64,000 nt of DNA from Lachnospiraceae bacterium (GTDB lineage: Bacteria > Bacillota > Clostridia > Lachnospirales > Lachnospiraceae). Location: NCBI GenBank assembly GCA_017453065.1, contig JAFTKW010000015.1, positions 124,001-188,000 on the forward strand, given 5' to 3'. The notes under the pieces are model-generated. The model was not told the DNA's origin. It saw only the letters and a list, made by a program, of their open reading frames with translations, and searched no databases. The translations under genes were made by a program, and so were the position numbers. Of the stretch, positions 1-8,076 are shown piece after piece; position 1 is the first letter of the stretch; each line of letters starts with the position of its first letter.

Positions 1-378
1 AATGTGCCATGCCATCAGGCCTGTGTTTACGATAGAGTGTTGTTTCAAAAAAGAGGTTATATCCCAGAGTACAAGGTGAGAGCGGATTATGAGCATTTTC
101 TCTACAGCGTTTACAAAGAAGATGCAAAGCCTTGTTATGTTTCTGTGGTGCTTGCGTCCTATGAGGGCGGCGGGTTTTCGGAGACTCCTGCAAATCGCAA
201 GCGTTCAGAACAGGAACGCAGAGAAATTATCAAGAAATACATGAGTTTTGGAGAGCGATTCTGTTACCGTGCTCTGCTGGTACTTACCTTGGCGCCACTG
301 CGCACCAAGATTGCAGAGAATCCTAAATTGTCAGGCGGCTACAACCGCGTCAAAAACTTTGTATATGGTAGAAGATAA
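1..378 (+). CDS. Glycosyltransferase family 2, C-terminal fragment (cut by window start)
   Basis: The reading frame is open from the first base, so this is the 3' end of a gene that begins upstream. The visible 125 residues open with an NVPCHQACVY motif, then a basic/aromatic stretch and a 'RADYEHF' motif. That pattern is typical of the C-terminal half of GT2 enzymes of the colanic-acid/WcaE-like type, where the HQ and the acidic DYE lie near the acceptor site. It would transfer a sugar from a nucleotide donor to a lipid-linked glycan on the cytoplasmic face. The gene stops 12 bases before the EpsG-like gene, so both probably belong to one operon. Family assignment is by motif only. Confidence 0.65.
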   Translation, partial: NVPCHQACVYDRVLFQKRGYIPEYKVRADYEHFLYSVYKEDAKPCYVSVVLASYEGGGFSETPANRKRSEQERREIIKKYMSFGERFCYRALLVLTLAPLRTKIAENPKLSGGYNRVKNFVYGRR

Positions 379-390
379 AAGGAAACTTAG

Positions 391-1533
391 ATGGTAGTAT
401 ATTTGTCATTGACGGTGATAGTAGTGCTCCTTGGCCTGCTGGTAAACAACCGAGAATATGTACAACTATATAGACAGCCTTGGACAAGAGAGGGCTCTCT
501 TTCGCTTGCCCGAGATTACAGGGGCACCATGACCAGAGGAAGGTTTTTGGGGTTGGTGCTAGCGGTGGTGATTTTTACACTCTTGGCAGCTGTTTCGGCC
601 TGCAGAATTGCAGTGGGAAATGACTATTGGGTGTATCGCTTCCAGTTTAACCTCATTATGCAGGACAGACATGTGTCCTATGAGTGGGGGTTCAATCTGG
701 TGGTTTGGCTGATTCAGTCTATCTTTGGGTATGACAACTACCTTCCTGTGTTTGGCTTCTTTTCTATTGTGACAGCTTTCTTTTTTGTGAAAGCGATTTA
801 TGACCAGGCAGAATGGTTTGGAGCTACTGTGTTTTTGCTGATGACTGGTGGCTATTATTTCTCCAGTTTAAACTCTGTGCGCTATTACTTGGTGCTGGCG
901 ATGCTGATGTATGCCACAAAGTATGTGATGCGCAAGGAGTACTTGAAATTTATCCTATGGATTTTGGTGGCGGCATGCTTCCACAAATCCGTGCTGGTGG
1001 TAATTCCTTTCTATATTTTGGCCAGATGGCTGGCCGAGACCAAGGTTCCAAAGTGGTTATATGCTATCTTTGGTGTGTTGGCGCTTAGTATGGTGGTATT
1101 TCCTGATTTCTACAAAAAGATTATTTTTATTTTCTATCCTTTTTATGAGGGAAGCACTTTTGAACAGGTGGATATTTCTTATACCAACATAGCAAAGGTG
1201 CTTGCGACTTTGGTGCTGGCAATGCTTTTTTATAGAAAAGCTTTGAAGGAGAATGTAATTAATCGTTTCTACTTTTTCCTGAATCTGGGAGGATTGGTGA
1301 TATATACTTGTGGCTCCTTTATTCCAGAGGTTTCACGTATTGGCTATTACTTTGTGGTAAGCCAGATTTTCTTTATCCCTTCGGTGCTGATTCGCATTGA
1401 GCACAAAGGATGGAGACGTTTTTTTACAGCCTGTGTGGCGCTGGCTTTTGTGGCGTATTTTGCCTTGTTCTTACATTCTGCGCAGAGCGTAGATATTCGA
1501 ATATTGCCATACTATAACTGGATATTTAACTAG
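391..1533 (+). CDS. EpsG-family polysaccharide polymerase-like membrane protein
   Basis: The 380-residue product is strongly hydrophobic, with about ten predicted membrane segments. The first segment is at the extreme N-terminus and is followed by a short cytoplasmic stretch. The region around residues 70-110 (AVGNDYWVYRF, then SYEWGFNLVVWLIQ) matches the conserved loop of EpsG/Wzy-like proteins, which join lipid-linked repeat units outside the membrane. A GTPase- or nucleotide-type motif is absent. It sits between glycosyltransferases, as expected for a polymerase. The start ATG has AAGGAAA upstream. It could also be an O-antigen ligase-like protein, but length and loop motif favour EpsG. 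Confidence 0.75.
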   Translation: MVVYLSLTVIVVLLGLLVNNREYVQLYRQPWTREGSLSLARDYRGTMTRGRFLGLVLAVVIFTLLAAVSACRIAVGNDYWVYRFQFNLIMQDRHVSYEWGFNLVVWLIQSIFGYDNYLPVFGFFSIVTAFFFVKAIYDQAEWFGATVFLLMTGGYYFSSLNSVRYYLVLAMLMYATKYVMRKEYLKFILWILVAACFHKSVLVVIPFYILARWLAETKVPKWLYAIFGVLALSMVVFPDFYKKIIFIFYPFYEGSTFEQVDISYTNIAKVLATLVLAMLFYRKALKENVINRFYFFLNLGGLVIYTCGSFIPEVSRIGYYFVVSQIFFIPSVLIRIEHKGWRRFFTACVALAFVAYFALFLHSAQSVDIRILPYYNWIFN

Positions 1534-1630
1534 AACATTGAGTAGGTATTTGGCGGAGGCTTTCTGTTGGGCTGCAGTTTACTTGGAGCAGGTAGAAGGC
1601 TTTGACATGGCAAAAACTTAGGAGAGATAT

Positions 1631-2896
1631 ATGAGAGTTTTGTGGTTGTGCAACATTATGCTGCCTGTGATTGCGGAGCAGCTGGGCAAGCCTGCCAGCA
1701 ACAAAGAGGGCTGGCTTAGTGGCCTGGCACAGCAAATACTGTTGCATAAAGAGGAAAATCAAATAGAACTTGGCATCTGCTATCCAGTGCCCAAAGGACA
1801 GGGTACTCAAAATGGAGAGGCAGCTGGAATTTCCTATTTCGAATTTGAGGAAGATACCATTCATCCGGAGAACTATGACTATGCCTTGGAGACGCAGCTT
1901 GCAGATATCCTGAATCGTTTTGACCCGGATGTGGTGCACTGCTTTGGAACAGAGTATCCCCATACTTTGGCTATGACCAAAGCCTGTCAGGACAAGAGCA
2001 AAGTGCTCATCGGTATACAAGGCTTGTGCTATCTGTATGCGGACAGGTATTTTGCGGATTTGCCAGAGCGGATTGTAAACAGATATCTGTTCAGAGATTT
2101 GGTAAAACGAGACAATATCCGTATTGGAAGAGAAAAATATGTAAAGCGCGGGGTTTATGAAAAAGAGGCCCTCGCACTTGCTGGAAATATCACTGGTCGT
2201 ACCGATTGGGACAGGGCGGCTGCCGCGGAGTGCAGTCCAAATGCGACCTATCATTTTATGAATGAAACTCTCAGGTCCAATTTTTACAGTGAGACCTGGG
2301 AATATGATAAATGCGAGCCCTATTCTATCTTTTTAAGCCAGGGAAATTACCCTATCAAGGGTCTTCACTATATGCTACAGGCTATGCCAAAGATTCTTGC
2401 TAGGTTCCCAGAGGCAAAAGTGTATGTGGCCGGAGATGTGATTACACGCTATGAGAGCCTGAAAGACAAAATTAAAATTGGCTCCTATGGCAAGTATTGT
2501 CTGGATTTGATTCGAAGCCTCAACTTACAGGGTAAGATAGAGTTTGTGGGAAGGTTAGATGCACAGCAGATGTGCAACAGATATTTAAAGAGCCACGTGT
2601 TTGTGTCGCCGTCTTCCATTGAAAATTCTCCCAATTCTGTGGGAGAGGCTATGCTACTTGGCATGCCAGTGGTAAGCTCTGATGTGGGTGGCGTTGCCAA
2701 TATGCTGACACATGGCAAAGAGGGTATCCTTTATCCGTATTTTGATGTGGATGCGCTGTCAGAGGCAGTGTGCCAGATTTTTGAAGACAAAGAACAGGCA
2801 ATCCAGATGGGTGTCATGGCCAGAGAGCATGCCCAAAAGACCCACGATGGAGATGCCAATTATGCTAGATTAATGGAGATATATCATCAGATATGA
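1631..2896 (+). CDS. Glycosyltransferase family 4 (GT-B)
   Basis: This 421-residue enzyme begins with MRVLWLCNIMLP, the first strand of a GT-B fold. Its C-terminal half has the GT4 signature: a 'SQGNYPIKGLHYMLQAM' donor-domain entry, 'KVYVAGD', and the E-x7-E region at SIENSPNSVGEAM, followed by PVVSSDVGGV. Such retaining enzymes move a sugar from a nucleotide donor onto a lipid-linked oligosaccharide in the cytoplasm. AGGAGA precedes the ATG. The stop overlaps the next start (ATGA), so it is probably translationally coupled to the following GT4. The 97 bases before the gene show no obvious promoter or terminator. Substrate cannot be told. Confidence 0.85.
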   Translation: MRVLWLCNIMLPVIAEQLGKPASNKEGWLSGLAQQILLHKEENQIELGICYPVPKGQGTQNGEAAGISYFEFEEDTIHPENYDYALETQLADILNRFDPDVVHCFGTEYPHTLAMTKACQDKSKVLIGIQGLCYLYADRYFADLPERIVNRYLFRDLVKRDNIRIGREKYVKRGVYEKEALALAGNITGRTDWDRAAAAECSPNATYHFMNETLRSNFYSETWEYDKCEPYSIFLSQGNYPIKGLHYMLQAMPKILARFPEAKVYVAGDVITRYESLKDKIKIGSYGKYCLDLIRSLNLQGKIEFVGRLDAQQMCNRYLKSHVFVSPSSIENSPNSVGEAMLLGMPVVSSDVGGVANMLTHGKEGILYPYFDVDALSEAVCQIFEDKEQAIQMGVMAREHAQKTHDGDANYARLMEIYHQI

Positions 2897-4035
2897 AAGT
2901 GACGTTTGTTTCTAACTACATCAACCATCATCAGATACCGGTGAGCAGTGAGCTGTATGCTAAGTTAGGGGCAGACTATGCCTTCGTCCAGACGGAGGCT
3001 ATGGAACCAGAGCGCGTCCAGATGGGCTGGAACCCAGATACAGAAAGTCTACCTTATCTGCGACTCTACGAGAAAGATCCTCAGGGAATCATGCAACTTA
3101 TCATGGACAGCGATATGGTAATCTTTGGCGGTACGGATGATGAGAGCTTTATTCAGCCCAGGTTAAAGTCTGGCAAGCCAGTCATTCGTTATAGCGAAAG
3201 AATCTACAAAACAGGCCAGTGGAAGTTTATATCCCCTAGAGGTCTGAAGAAGAAATACGAAGATCATACTCAGTACCGCAAAGCGCCAGTGTATATGCTT
3301 TGCGCAGGAGCCTATGTGGCATCCGATTTTAATCTGGTGAGAGCGTATCCAAACAAGAAACTGAAATGGGGATATTTCCCAGCCATGAAGGACTATGATG
3401 TGGATAAGTTGCTTGACGAAAAGGCTGGAAAGACAGGAAGAATGGAAATCCTGTGGGCAGCCAGATTTATCGACTGGAAACATCCTGAAATGGTAGTAAA
3501 ACTTGCAGAAACGCTGAAAAAAGAGAATTACAACTTCCACATTACTATGATTGGCGGTGGTGTGATGAAGGATGAAATAGAACAGATGGTAGAAGCCCTT
3601 GGTGTAGGTGACTTTGTTACGTTGGCGGGATTTCGGACGCCTGACGAGGTGCGCACCTACATGGAAAGAGCGGATATCTACCTTGTGACCAGTGACCGTC
3701 AGGAGGGCTGGGGTGCAGTGGTAAATGAGGCTATGAACAGTGGATGCGCTGTGGTGGGCGATGCCATGATTGGCGCTGTTCCGTATCTTATCGAGAATGG
3801 GGTAAATGGCCTGATATACAAGACTAGGAATCAGAAGGCTCTGGAGCAAGCGGTAAAAGTCCTTCTCGATGAACCGGGCCAGACGCGGGAACTTGGCAGG
3901 AGAGCGTATCAGACCATTCAGGAGACCTGGAATGCCAAAGTGGCGGCGGAGCGTCTGTTGGTTTTTGCCGAAGAACTTTTAAGTGGAGAGCCAAACTTAG
4001 AACGATATAGTGAAGGGCCACTTAGTCGCGCCTAG
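2893..4035 (+). CDS. Glycosyltransferase family 4 (GT-B)
   Basis: The 380-residue protein starts with MKVTFVSNYINHHQIP, a form typical of GT4 enzymes in capsule and exopolysaccharide loci. The donor-binding half shows 'EILWAARFIDWKHPEMVVKLA', 'FHITMIGGG' and the motif QEGWGAVVNEAMNSGCAVV, which includes the catalytic-region glutamates. It is predicted to be a soluble or membrane-associated retaining transferase for a polyprenyl-linked glycan. It overlaps the preceding GT4 by four bases and is followed 24 bases later by a GT2. The linkage and sugar are unknown. Confidence 0.85.
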   Translation: MKVTFVSNYINHHQIPVSSELYAKLGADYAFVQTEAMEPERVQMGWNPDTESLPYLRLYEKDPQGIMQLIMDSDMVIFGGTDDESFIQPRLKSGKPVIRYSERIYKTGQWKFISPRGLKKKYEDHTQYRKAPVYMLCAGAYVASDFNLVRAYPNKKLKWGYFPAMKDYDVDKLLDEKAGKTGRMEILWAARFIDWKHPEMVVKLAETLKKENYNFHITMIGGGVMKDEIEQMVEALGVGDFVTLAGFRTPDEVRTYMERADIYLVTSDRQEGWGAVVNEAMNSGCAVVGDAMIGAVPYLIENGVNGLIYKTRNQKALEQAVKVLLDEPGQTRELGRRAYQTIQETWNAKVAAERLLVFAEELLSGEPNLERYSEGPLSRA

Positions 4036-4059
4036 GAGAACAATCAAGGAGAGATAGCC

Positions 4060-5085
4060 ATGGAAAAACCATTGGTAACAATCATTATTCCAGTTTATAA
4101 TATAGAGGACTACCTTGGCCGTTGCGTTCGTTCTGTTTTAAGCCAGACCTACCAAAATTTGGAAATCCTTTTGGTAGATGATGGCTCTACGGATGGAAGC
4201 GGCAAGCTATGCGATGAGCTTGCAAAAGAGGATAGCAGAATTCAGGTTTTCCACAAGGAAAATGGAGGATCTTCTTCTGCAAGAAACCTTGCCATAGAGG
4301 TCGCAAAAGGTTCCTACCTTGGCTTCGTAGACAGTGATGACTATGTGGAGCCAGATATGTATGAGCAGCTGGTAGATGCGCTACTTAGGCATCATGCGCA
4401 GATTGCTCAGGTGGGAAGAGATGAGATTGATGAACAGGGCAACCTAAGGCCCAATATTTGCCAACCACCCAAGGAGGAAGAATTTGTCACAGCACCTGTC
4501 TTTTTTAAGGAACTGCTGATGCATAGAGGAGATTGTTCTTTTTGCACTAAGTTGGTTGCCAGAGAGTTGTTTGACGTCTATCGTTTTCCGATAGGAGAAC
4601 TGAACGAAGATTTCAAGATATTGATTCAGATGCTTTCTCATGTGAAAGGAGTCGTATCCCTTCCAAAGCAGTCCTATCATGTGTTCTATCGTATGGGAAG
4701 CAACACTAGAAAGAAGTCGAAGGAGGATTTTTCCAGAGTCTTTGCAGACAATGTGAGAAATGCCCAGTTGGCACTGGATTTGGCCAAAGAAAGATGCCAG
4801 ATGGAAGGCTACAAAGAGTTAGGACTTCTAGCCATTGCCAAGCGTTTTGGACTTGTTCAGAGGCTGGACTATATGTTGCATATTCCTATTTCTCAGATGA
4901 CTAGGGATAATGTTTTTTACAGAGAAGTTGTGAAGGATATCCGCAGCAACTTTGGACAGATTTTGGTAAATCCACATTTGAGTATGAAAAATAGAATCTA
5001 TTTAGCTTTGTTTGCTGCGATGCCAAAGACAATCCGTGTGATACACAGCAAAATAAAGGGGAATGGATATAAAGGAGAAAAGTAA
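4060..5085 (+). CDS. Glycosyltransferase family 2
   Basis: The 341-residue product has the full GT-A start of GT2 enzymes: VTIIIPVYNIEDYLGRCVRSVLSQTYQ, then LLVDDGSTDGSG and the metal-binding DSDDY at about residue 94. A basic C-terminal tail (MPKTIRVIHSKIKG) probably sits at the membrane surface. It is an inverting transferase for surface polysaccharide assembly. CAAGGAGAG precedes the ATG at a good distance. Its stop overlaps the following start by one base (TAATG), so the two are likely coupled. The sugar is not identifiable from sequence. Confidence 0.87.
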   Translation: MEKPLVTIIIPVYNIEDYLGRCVRSVLSQTYQNLEILLVDDGSTDGSGKLCDELAKEDSRIQVFHKENGGSSSARNLAIEVAKGSYLGFVDSDDYVEPDMYEQLVDALLRHHAQIAQVGRDEIDEQGNLRPNICQPPKEEEFVTAPVFFKELLMHRGDCSFCTKLVARELFDVYRFPIGELNEDFKILIQMLSHVKGVVSLPKQSYHVFYRMGSNTRKKSKEDFSRVFADNVRNAQLALDLAKERCQMEGYKELGLLAIAKRFGLVQRLDYMLHIPISQMTRDNVFYREVVKDIRSNFGQILVNPHLSMKNRIYLALFAAMPKTIRVIHSKIKGNGYKGEK

Positions 5086-6032
5086 TGGATAAAATAGCAG
5101 TTTTGATACCGTGCTATAACGAAGAAAAAACTATTGCAAAAGTGGTGAAGGATGCCAGAGAGGCATTGCCTGAGGCAACCATTTATGTGTATGACAACAA
5201 TTCCACAGACAAAACGGTGGAACTTGCTTTGGAGGCTGGAGCTGTAGTGCGCCATGAGTACAAGCAGGGCAAGGGAAATGTAATTCGCCGAATGTTTCGT
5301 GAGATTGATGCCCAGTGCTATTTGATGATTGATGGGGATGACACCTATCCTTTAGATTGCGCTAGAGAAATCTGCGATTTGGTGTTAAATCATCAGGCAG
5401 ATATGGTGGTGGGAGATAGACTTTCCTCCACATATTTTACCGAAAACAAGAGACCTTTCCACAACTTTGGAAATAGTCTGGTGAGATGGTCTATCAACAA
5501 GCTGTTCCACTCCAATATCAAAGATATTATGACGGGATATAGAGCTTTCAACTACAAATTTGTAAAGACTTTCCCAGTGCTTTCTTCTGGCTTTGAAATT
5601 GAAACGGAAATGACCATTCATGCGGTTAATTTCAAAATGCAGGTAGAAAACGTTGTGGTGGATTATAGAGACAGACCAGAGGGAAGTGTGTCTAAACTAA
5701 ATACCTTCCAGGATGGATTCAAGGTGCTGAAGACCATTGCGAAGCTTTTCAAAAATTACAAACCATTTGGTTTCTTTGGATTGGTATGTCTGGCTTTGAT
5801 GCTGGTGGCAGCAGGAATGTTTATCCCTGTGCTGATTGAATACTTCCAGACTGGTCTGGTACTTCGCTTCCCAACCTTGATTGTGAGCGGATTCCTGGCT
5901 TTGGCTGCAATTCAGTCCTTCTTTGCGGGAATGATTTTGTCTGCCATTACTTCGAAGGAAAAAAGAGAGTTTGAATATCGTCTGATTCGTATAGAACAGG
6001 AAGAAAAGAGAACTTGTGGAGGAGAAAAATGA
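5085..6032 (+). CDS. GT2 polyprenyl-phosphate glycosyltransferase-like, two C-terminal membrane segments
   Basis: The N-terminal 220 residues form a GT2 domain of the dolichol/polyprenyl-phosphate sugar synthase type (IAVLIPCYNEEKTIAKVV, DNNSTDKT, LMIDGDDTYPLD). Two membrane helices follow at about residues 228-250 and 262-285. This architecture fits enzymes that load a sugar onto undecaprenyl phosphate for use outside the membrane. The gene overlaps the next one by four bases (ATGA). The motif GYRAFN is also typical of this subgroup. A direct role in chain assembly rather than carrier loading cannot be excluded. Confidence 0.8.
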   Translation: MDKIAVLIPCYNEEKTIAKVVKDAREALPEATIYVYDNNSTDKTVELALEAGAVVRHEYKQGKGNVIRRMFREIDAQCYLMIDGDDTYPLDCAREICDLVLNHQADMVVGDRLSSTYFTENKRPFHNFGNSLVRWSINKLFHSNIKDIMTGYRAFNYKFVKTFPVLSSGFEIETEMTIHAVNFKMQVENVVVDYRDRPEGSVSKLNTFQDGFKVLKTIAKLFKNYKPFGFFGLVCLALMLVAAGMFIPVLIEYFQTGLVLRFPTLIVSGFLALAAIQSFFAGMILSAITSKEKREFEYRLIRIEQEEKRTCGGEK

Positions 6033-6976
6033 GCAACCCCATTGAAATGATTAGTTTTGTAATCCCTTGCTATCGCTCACAGAACACCATAGGGAATGTG
6101 GTGCAAGAGATAGAAGATACCATGAAGGAATTGGCACGTTTTCACTATGAAGTGATATTGGTGAATGATTGCTCGCCAGATGAAACATGGAAGACAATCA
6201 AAAAACTGGCAGAAGAAAAAGAATATATAAAAGGAGTTCATTTTGCAAAGAACTTCGGGCAGCATGCAGCCTTGATGGCTGGACTGCGCAAGGCCAAAGG
6301 TGATGTGGTGGTTTGCCTGGATGACGATGGACAAACTCCTGCCAACGAAGTGGGCAAGCTTTTGGAGAAGATGGAAGAGGGCTATGATGCGGTATATGCA
6401 AGTTATTCTCACAAGCAGCATTCTTTCTTCCGCAATTTTGGAAGCCGCGTAAACGACTGGATGACCAGAGTGATGTTGGGCAAACCAAAGGAGTTGTATG
6501 TATCCAGCTATTTTGCAGTGCAGAGATATATTGTGGATGATATGATTCGCTATGAGAACTCCTATCCTTATGTGATTGGGCTGGTGCTTCGCGCAACCAA
6601 AAACGTGGTAAATGTGCCAGTTGAGCATAGAGAAAGAGAAGAAGGCAGATCTGGATACACCATGAAGAAACTGCTGGGGCTGTGGCTCAATGGTTTTACT
6701 GCTTTTTCAGTTATTCCGCTGAGAGTGGCAACGACCATTGGCGGTATTTGTGCTGCTGGCGGATTTGTGTATGGTGCTTACACCATAGTCAAAAGGCTGC
6801 TCAACCCTGATGTGCCAATGGGCTTTAGTTCCATCATGTCTGCCATTGTATTCTTTGGTGGCATGGTTATGATTATGCTTGGTCTGGTGGGTGAATACAT
6901 AGGACGTATTTACATCAGCCTGAACAATTCTCCTCAGTATGTAGTGAAAGAAACCACAGATGGAGAAAGATTTTAA
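6029..6976 (+). CDS. GT2 enzyme of the GtrB/ArnC type with two C-terminal membrane helices
   Basis: The start at 6029 (MSNPIEMISF) is chosen over an upstream TTG because it directly follows GGAGGAGAAAA. The GT2 core shows ISFVIPCYRSQNTIGNVV, LVNDCSPDETW, VKGVHFAKNFGQHAALMAGL and CLDDDGQTP. Two membrane helices follow at about residues 230-255 and 265-290. The order and the FAKNFGQ motif are those of bactoprenol glucosyltransferase GtrB and ArnC, which make undecaprenyl-phosphate sugars. It is the last gene before a terminator. A membrane partner that uses the product could be one of the GT-C-like proteins in the window. Confidence 0.82.
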   Translation: MSNPIEMISFVIPCYRSQNTIGNVVQEIEDTMKELARFHYEVILVNDCSPDETWKTIKKLAEEKEYIKGVHFAKNFGQHAALMAGLRKAKGDVVVCLDDDGQTPANEVGKLLEKMEEGYDAVYASYSHKQHSFFRNFGSRVNDWMTRVMLGKPKELYVSSYFAVQRYIVDDMIRYENSYPYVIGLVLRATKNVVNVPVEHREREEGRSGYTMKKLLGLWLNGFTAFSVIPLRVATTIGGICAAGGFVYGAYTIVKRLLNPDVPMGFSSIMSAIVFFGGMVMIMLGLVGEYIGRIYISLNNSPQYVVKETTDGERF

Positions 6977-6991
6977 TATGATTTGTGAAGG

Positions 6992-7023
6992 AAACGCATA
7001 GCTTTTTAGCTGTGCGTTTTTTG
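6992..7023 (+). terminator. Intrinsic terminator after the first glycosyltransferase operon
   Basis: AACGCATAGCT and AGCTGTGCGTT form an 11-bp stem with one G-T pair. The stem runs directly into a run of six T residues. It lies 15 bases after the stop of the GtrB-like gene and closes the 1-6976 unit. Confidence 0.85.
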
Positions 7024-7024
7024 T

Positions 7025-7048
7025 GATGGCGACGAGGCGAGCGCCATC
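7025..7048. repeat. Inverted repeat in the intergenic region after the terminator
   Basis: GATGGCG and CGCCATC form a perfect 7-bp inverted repeat with a 10-base loop. There is no T run. It lies in the 219-base gap between the first glycosyltransferase unit and the methyltransferase gene. Function is unknown. Confidence 0.4.
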
Positions 7049-7068
7049 ATGCTTGCATGAGTAACAAA

Positions 7069-7123
7069 TTTGATACAGATTTCCTCCACTTTTGATACAT
7101 TTTACCCCCATTTTCGATACAAT
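7069..7123 (+). repeat. Three direct GATACA repeats spaced exactly 22 bp
   Basis: GATACA occurs at 7072, 7094 and 7116, each preceded by a T run (TTT, TTTT and TTTTC). The constant 22-bp spacing is two helical turns. The last copy runs into TACAAT, a possible -10 box for the methyltransferase operon. A further copy (TTTTCGATACA) lies at 7991-8001 before the ABC transporter gene. This is the form expected of a cooperative regulator binding one face of the DNA, but no regulator is identified. Confidence 0.5.
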
Positions 7124-7195
7124 TGCCCCTTATGATAGCCAAAGAAAGTGAAAAGGCAGGGAAGGGCTGCTTTGAAAGAAAGGGAGGATGTAAAG

Positions 7196-7984
7196 ATGGA
7201 TTTAGGAATTAAGATAAATAAAATGATGTTGTTTGGTCTGGGCAGAGAGTTGTGGATGGAGAAGGCTCCCAAAGTGGAAGTGTTCCAGGACTGCAAGGAT
7301 TTGGCTCCTTGGGAGAAACTCTTAAAGCAACTTCTCTGGAGACAGATCGGAGATGTAAGAGGAAAAAGAATATTGGATTACGGCAGTGGGCTGGGCGTCA
7401 CTGCCAACCATTATGCTAGATACAATCAGGTGGTTGCTATTGAGCCTGCAAAGGAGCGCGTGCTGGAGCGTGTGCAGGTGCAGGAGTACCAGCAACTGGA
7501 AGGTGGACTTGAAGTGCTAAGGCAACTGCCTGATGATTACTTTGATGTAGTGTTCTGTCACAATGTGTTGGAATATGCCCCTGAGAGAAAAGAGATAGTA
7601 AAGGAATTGCAGCGAGTGCTCAGACCAGGAGGTTTTCTTTCTCTGGTAAAACACAACCGAGCTGGCAGAGTGATGCAGATGGCAGTACTGCTGGATGATT
7701 TTGAAAGAGCCAATGCCCTTTTAGATGGAAAAGCGTCCATGACTTCCGGGTATGGTGCCATAGACTACTATGAGGATGAGGATGCCCTGATTTGGGGAGA
7801 CAAGTTAAGCCTTGAAAGGAACTTTGGAATCCGTACCTTTTGGGATTTGCAGCAAAATCAGGAAAAGCATGCCACAGAGCAGTGGCAGGAGCAAATGATG
7901 CAGTTAGAGCAGAGAGTGGCAGAAAAAGAAGAGTACAGAGCCATAGCTTTTTTTCATCACTTGATTTTGAGAAAGCATATATAA
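7196..7984 (+). CDS. Class I SAM-dependent methyltransferase
   Basis: The start at 7196 is preferred because AGGGAGG lies at the proper distance; the frame is open further up to a GTG at 7148. The 262-residue product has motif I (RILDYGSGLGVTANHYAR), an acidic end of strand 2 (VAIEPAKERV), motif II/post-II FCHNVLEYAPERKEIV and RVLRPGGFLSLVKHN. These define a small-molecule methyltransferase of the Methyltransf_11 type. In this locus it may methylate a sugar or lipid-linked intermediate, but no acceptor can be named. It stands first after the terminator and the GATACA array. Confidence 0.8.
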   Translation: MDLGIKINKMMLFGLGRELWMEKAPKVEVFQDCKDLAPWEKLLKQLLWRQIGDVRGKRILDYGSGLGVTANHYARYNQVVAIEPAKERVLERVQVQEYQQLEGGLEVLRQLPDDYFDVVFCHNVLEYAPERKEIVKELQRVLRPGGFLSLVKHNRAGRVMQMAVLLDDFERANALLDGKASMTSGYGAIDYYEDEDALIWGDKLSLERNFGIRTFWDLQQNQEKHATEQWQEQMMQLEQRVAEKEEYRAIAFFHHLILRKHI

Positions 7985-7985
7985 A

Positions 7986-8014
7986 TTGCCTTTTCGATAC
8001 ATAAATGGTACAAT
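7986..8014 (+). promoter_or_regulatory. Possible promoter for the ABC transporter gene
   Basis: TTGCCT (-35-like) and TACAAT (-10) are separated by 17 bases, 62 bases before the ABC transporter start. The spacer contains TTTTCGATACA, the same element that is repeated at 7069-7121, so both promoters may share a regulator. Confidence 0.45.
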
Positions 8015-8076
8015 TACTGTGTATGTTTATGCCTAGAATTACCATAGGACATGTAGAAAGCAAAGGTTGAACGAGT

